Source: Trichuris trichiura
Taxonomy: Eukaryota; Nematoda; Enoplea; Trichinellida; Trichuridae
NCBI GenBank assembly: GCA_037903355.1
Contig: JBAJFE010000029.1
Coordinates: 62,001-126,000, forward strand
DNA: 64,000 bases
Direction: 5' to 3'
Shown: positions 60,601-64,000 of the stretch, piece by piece
Position numbering within the stretch: position 1 is the first letter of the stretch
Layout of the letters: the number at the start of each line of letters is the position of its first letter
Made by a program: the position numbers and the translations under genes
Notes under the pieces: model-generated
What the model saw: only the letters and a program-made list of their open reading frames with translations
Told to the model about the DNA's origin: nothing
The model's database searches: none

Positions 60601-63600
60601 CACAATTTATCTTTGCTTAGGCATTGCTCGCTTAGGCATTGCTCGTATCGCCAATCTCGCAACTGAGTCTCTGCGTGTAGCCGAAATGTTAAGAAAATTA
60701 CGGCTGCAACTTGCATCGGAATCGCTTGGTTTTTCCGGCCACAGTTCATGCAACATAATCGAGATGAATGTCGGAGATGTTAGTCAGGGATGTCTTGCCT
60801 GCATGCAAATCGAAAATGTTCTTATTCTGTGGACAATAAAGCACGGTAAAAGCCGCTTCGGCTATTAATTGTATTTCCAACTTGGAAAGCTATTTTTGTT
60901 TTCAGGTTCCGTGTCCGTACTGTCGTTTCAAATGAAAAATTACGATTTAAATTCCATCGCCAATCTGCTACTCCCCGGCTGTAAGCTACTGACGTAAGTT
61001 CGCTTTTCAGCATGAATACTCCGCGCTTACGTTTTGCTTTCGTGGTCTATAGATTCCCAGGGCGAGAATTTCCTCGCTCGCACCTAGTGCCTGCCTACCA
61101 GTTGCAGCTACCTTACCACAATGCTGAACTGATCGCTTCGGCCCTTTTGGTCAGCTCTGTGAAATGTTTTGGCCTTGAACAAGCTAAGGTTCGACTGGAA
61201 AAGGCAATCGAGGCCGTTCTTCCCACTACCGGTTTCCTTTTGGTGGTTGGCTTCGAAGCAATGTTGGGTTTTCCCTTCGACGCAATTCTTCAATCAAAAG
61301 CTACCGCAAATGGGCTCGACGCGCCTACAGTATCTTATGATTTGCAAGTATCAGACGTCAGCAACAAAGACAATTTATACGCTCCTTGTACAAGTGCAGT
61401 TTTGTTCAACGCGGACCCGGCTGGTCCGGACAAAAGATTAGCCGACATCGCTCATACGTTGTCTGCCTCTTTAGTAGATATGAGTCAAATTGCAAAAGCT
61501 GACTTATTCAGAAAGTTAAAGTACAATAGAATTCTCCATTTAAAACTGACATGGTCATCAGCTAAAAAAGCGTTTCTGCTTCATTCGGAAGACGGTGGAA
61601 CTGAAAGTGCGCTTACGCTTGGTGAAATAGCGGAAAAAGGCATCTGCGCATCTTTGTTAACTGTTCACGCTCAATTCCGTATGGGCGACGACACCTCATT
61701 GCAATACAAAGCATTAACAATTGCAACGATGCTTAGAGCATTCGGGTGTTCCTCCGTGTTGCTCGTTGGCGAACCGGAATCGAATGATCCTTCCGTCAGC
61801 GAATTCTTTCAACAATTTTATGAACATTTTGTTGGCGGAGCTTCGTCGGTCGCTGCATTTTCGGCCGCTTCACGAACTAAGCAAAGAGATAACGCAGTTT
61901 ATTACATATTTGGTCGAGAGGTCTTTTTTGACAACAAAGCAACTCTTATTGGTGCAGCACTACGTCCGTTGTTAGCGACGCCGGACGATTGCCGCGAAAC
62001 ATTTCAAGTTGCCTTGCACCTTGTATGCCTACCTTTCGTTTAAGGAAGCGAGTTGATTGCCTAAAAATGTTACTTTAGATTGAAAAATCGCTGCAGCGTA
62101 TAATGACCGGAGAAGTGAAGGCTATGTTCACTAACGAAAGTTGTATACGAAACAAAGTCGGTGCGGAAGTTAGAGGTTGGCAAAACTTGCTAGAGGCAGT
62201 CGGATTTCGGCGCGAATTGCCGGCTGGAGACGATGCCGTCTGGTATTTTCCTCAGGGTGACCCCGACGGGTTAGTATTCCATGGAAGCTACGTGCTGCAA
62301 GCTCTACTTGGCAAGTGCATGCATGCTCTTGTCCGCTGAGCAACGTATTTCTCAATGTAAAACATTGCAGGACTACCCCAGACTGCTCTGATAGCGTTTT
62401 CCAAATTTTGTGAATCAACAGAACCCATTGACGAGATACTGGAGATGGTAGCGCGTGATTGTTTACAACTAGAAATAGATTGCTCTTTTTTTGTAGATGG
62501 AGACGTTAAACGAGAAACTAGAAGACGTCCCGCAGAGTGAAGTAACCGTCTCTCAATCCCTCTGGAAGCTGTCAGGCGTTCCTACTTTGTTCCGCGCATT
62601 GGGTGAGTTTTCGAAACTGTTTAATGCACCGTTAGCTAGGTTTGCCATGCGGCTTTGAGCTCTAGTTTAGAAAAGTTTTAAGCTGTAACTTACTTGCTTA
62701 TGTTTACTCTTTTTTATATTGTGTTTTTTTCAAGGGTTCAACGTGGTTCGTGAAAGCGATCTTGGCTGCGAGTTAAAAGCTGCACGCGTCAACCTAACGA
62801 AGAAGAAACTTTCAATGGCTTTTGTTGCGTTGAAGGCTATGTTCAATAGTAAGTTAGCCGATGTAACTGGTTTCTACAGTATTAGTCTATCCAATGCCTT
62901 GTCGAGAATATTGGCAACCTATAATTTTCATAGCTTGAAAAAACAGGCTAACATCTCATGCAAGTGTAAGTGCTCGTTTTCGCCCATAATTTCGCGACAG
63001 ACAGAATCTGGTCATAAGCGCCAGTCAGGATAGTAAGAATAAGTGTTTACACATTCAACGGGCTTTTAATCCATATGTGCTCATGAGACTGTGCATCCTT
63101 ACGAAAAGCATTATCAAAGCCTATAACTTATATTCAAACAAGTTTTTACAGTGTAAGACGGTCTGCACATTCTGTTTGTGTACTTTTATTATGTAGTACA
63201 TCAATAGGTAAATTCCATAATAAAATGACTGCTTAATGCTTGCATGTGTTGCCTTGTAGGTTTCATTACTTTTCCCGCTGTGAGAGCATTTAATTTCCAT
63301 GATCAATATTCACTAAGCCTATATGTAACAGAAGGCCTAATGCAATAGACTACGCACCATAAAATACAACCGTTTCAGAATAGACTTTTTTTGTACTTAA
63401 CATAGAGTGATTGGCGAAGCCTCTGCGTTATCTATAGTATGAGATGTTTTTGGAGGTGCGTATCGTCTATTTCGTTTTCTAGTTTCCATAGTCCATTTTC
63501 CATTGTTAATACTAGAAACAGTGCACCGTAAAATGTAGCTGTTCACTAATAGACTTCCGCATAATGCAATAGACGATATGATTAGAAATCGTTACTTAAT

Positions 63601-63924
63601 GAAGTTGTGGGACTTTCAAGAAGCATTTTGTCTCGGTGCGTATTTCATTACTTCTTTTTTGAACTAGTGAAGTCAATGAAGACTAATTTCTTCACCGTTA
63701 ACTAGCTTACGTCACTTTAGGAACGGCCTTGTTCCTGCTCTGACGCTGAAGGCAACACCATTTGTTACACAATAAAAAGTTTACGTTTCATTCGCTTCTC
63801 TTCGTGGAGCATAGACTGATTGTATTTCTCTTTAACAATCACGTGACATTTATCATTTTCAGGCGACGTTGACGAAAAGCTGAAGAAAGTTAATAACGTT
63901 TTTGGAGCATCTGAAAAGCCATGA
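54681..63924 (+). CDS. TTC28: TTC28 orthologue: TPR array with CHAT domain
   Basis: Large scaffold linked in vertebrates to mitosis and midbody function. Sixteen exons, all in phase: 54681-54704, 54757-55014, 56103-56250, 56337-56570, 56674-56789, 56841-59163 (2.3 kb), 60231-60382, 60436-60553, 60621-60845, 60906-60993, 61011-62022, 62079-62310, 62371-62447, 62497-62602, 62735-62848 and 63863-63924; 1762 residues. N-terminal classical TPRs (LFSNRSAIFCKLARYEEALESA, LNPKWSRAFYRKG), then about 20 TTC28-type TPRs, many in the large exon. The CHAT region is in 61011-62022 (FLLVVGFEAMLGFPFDAIL, FGCSSVLLVGE); the His and Cys of protease-type CHAT domains were not identified. After it come KVGAEVRGWQNLLEAVGFR and SQSLWKLSGVPTLFRALGFN, specific to TTC28. 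The vertebrate disordered tail (about 700 residues) is absent. The intron after 62310 uses a GC donor. The start is the first suitable ATG and could be extended. Confidence 0.93.
55015..56102. other. TTC28 intron
   Basis: About 1.1 kb, no nested gene seen. Contains an AT-dinucleotide run at 55521-55543. Confidence 0.6.
55521..55543. repeat. AT dinucleotide microsatellite
   Basis: Uninterrupted alternating AT tract of about 23 bases inside a TTC28 intron. Confidence 0.95.
59164..60230. other. TTC28 intron
   Basis: About 1.07 kb of AT-rich sequence; no gene seen. Confidence 0.6.
62849..63862. other. Last TTC28 intron
   Basis: About 1 kb, AT-rich, without recognisable coding sequence. Two diverged stretches at about 63330-63430 and 63525-63610 share words such as CACCATAAAATACAACCGTT and CACCGTAAAATGTAGCTGTT, hinting at a local duplication. 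Confidence 0.45.
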
Positions 63925-64000
63925 TTAGGTAACGATTGTACTATTGATGAAAGTGATGAACTGCTCTAAACTGCCGACAGTTCTATGTTCTAAGGCAGTA

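Overview
This is a eukaryotic window of about 64 kb with compact genes, many introns of roughly 50-60 bp and TTTTCAG-type acceptors. A lone major sperm protein (MSP) domain gene points to a nematode. Retention of LIN37, ESS2, a CXXC zinc-finger protein and TTC28, together with Penelope-like retroelements, would fit an early-branching (Dorylaimia/clade I-like) nematode, but that placement is inference. All exon boundaries were read by eye from splice motifs, reading phase and protein families recalled from memory; no search was run.

Layout. 1-6.4 kb: FBXL2/FBXL20-type F-box/LRR gene on the minus strand, with an 87-bp tandem repeat in one intron; its 3' end lies beyond the left edge. 9.9-12.7 kb: ribosomal protein S6 kinase (minus). 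15.6-17.1 kb: a protein with two CXXC zinc fingers (minus). 17.9-20.1 kb: a 5'-truncated Penelope-like element (PLE-1). 20.5-22.5 kb: LIN37 (plus). 26.7-27.6 kb: UBE2G1-type ubiquitin-conjugating enzyme (plus), with two related copies of a roughly 250-bp dispersed repeat on either side. 29.5-32.75 kb: nearly complete PLE-2 with target-site duplications and long inverted terminal arms. 34.2-35.8 kb: ESS2/DGCR14 (plus). 36.0-36.6 kb: an unrecognised Cys-rich membrane protein (minus), head-to-head with PIGX (36.7-37.5 kb). 38.3-38.7 kb: MSP-domain protein (minus). 39.8-40.6 kb: RidA deaminase (plus). 40.9-53.2 kb: two tandem phosphoglucomutase-2/phosphopentomutase genes (minus), one with canonical catalytic loops and one with altered loops. 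54.7-63.9 kb: a TTC28 orthologue (TPR array plus CHAT domain, plus strand).

The genes do not form one pathway. They are mostly single-copy housekeeping genes: ubiquitin ligase and conjugation, TOR signalling, DREAM/MuvB repression, splicing-associated ESS2, GPI-anchor synthesis, reactive enamine/imine detoxification and pentose-phosphate salvage. The less ordinary items are the putative pseudoenzyme PGM2 paralogue, the octamer-rich intronic satellite, the double-CXXC protein, the structure of the two Penelope-like insertions with hammerhead-like motifs, the PLE-2 endonuclease lacking its YIG motif, and the small Cys-rich membrane protein.
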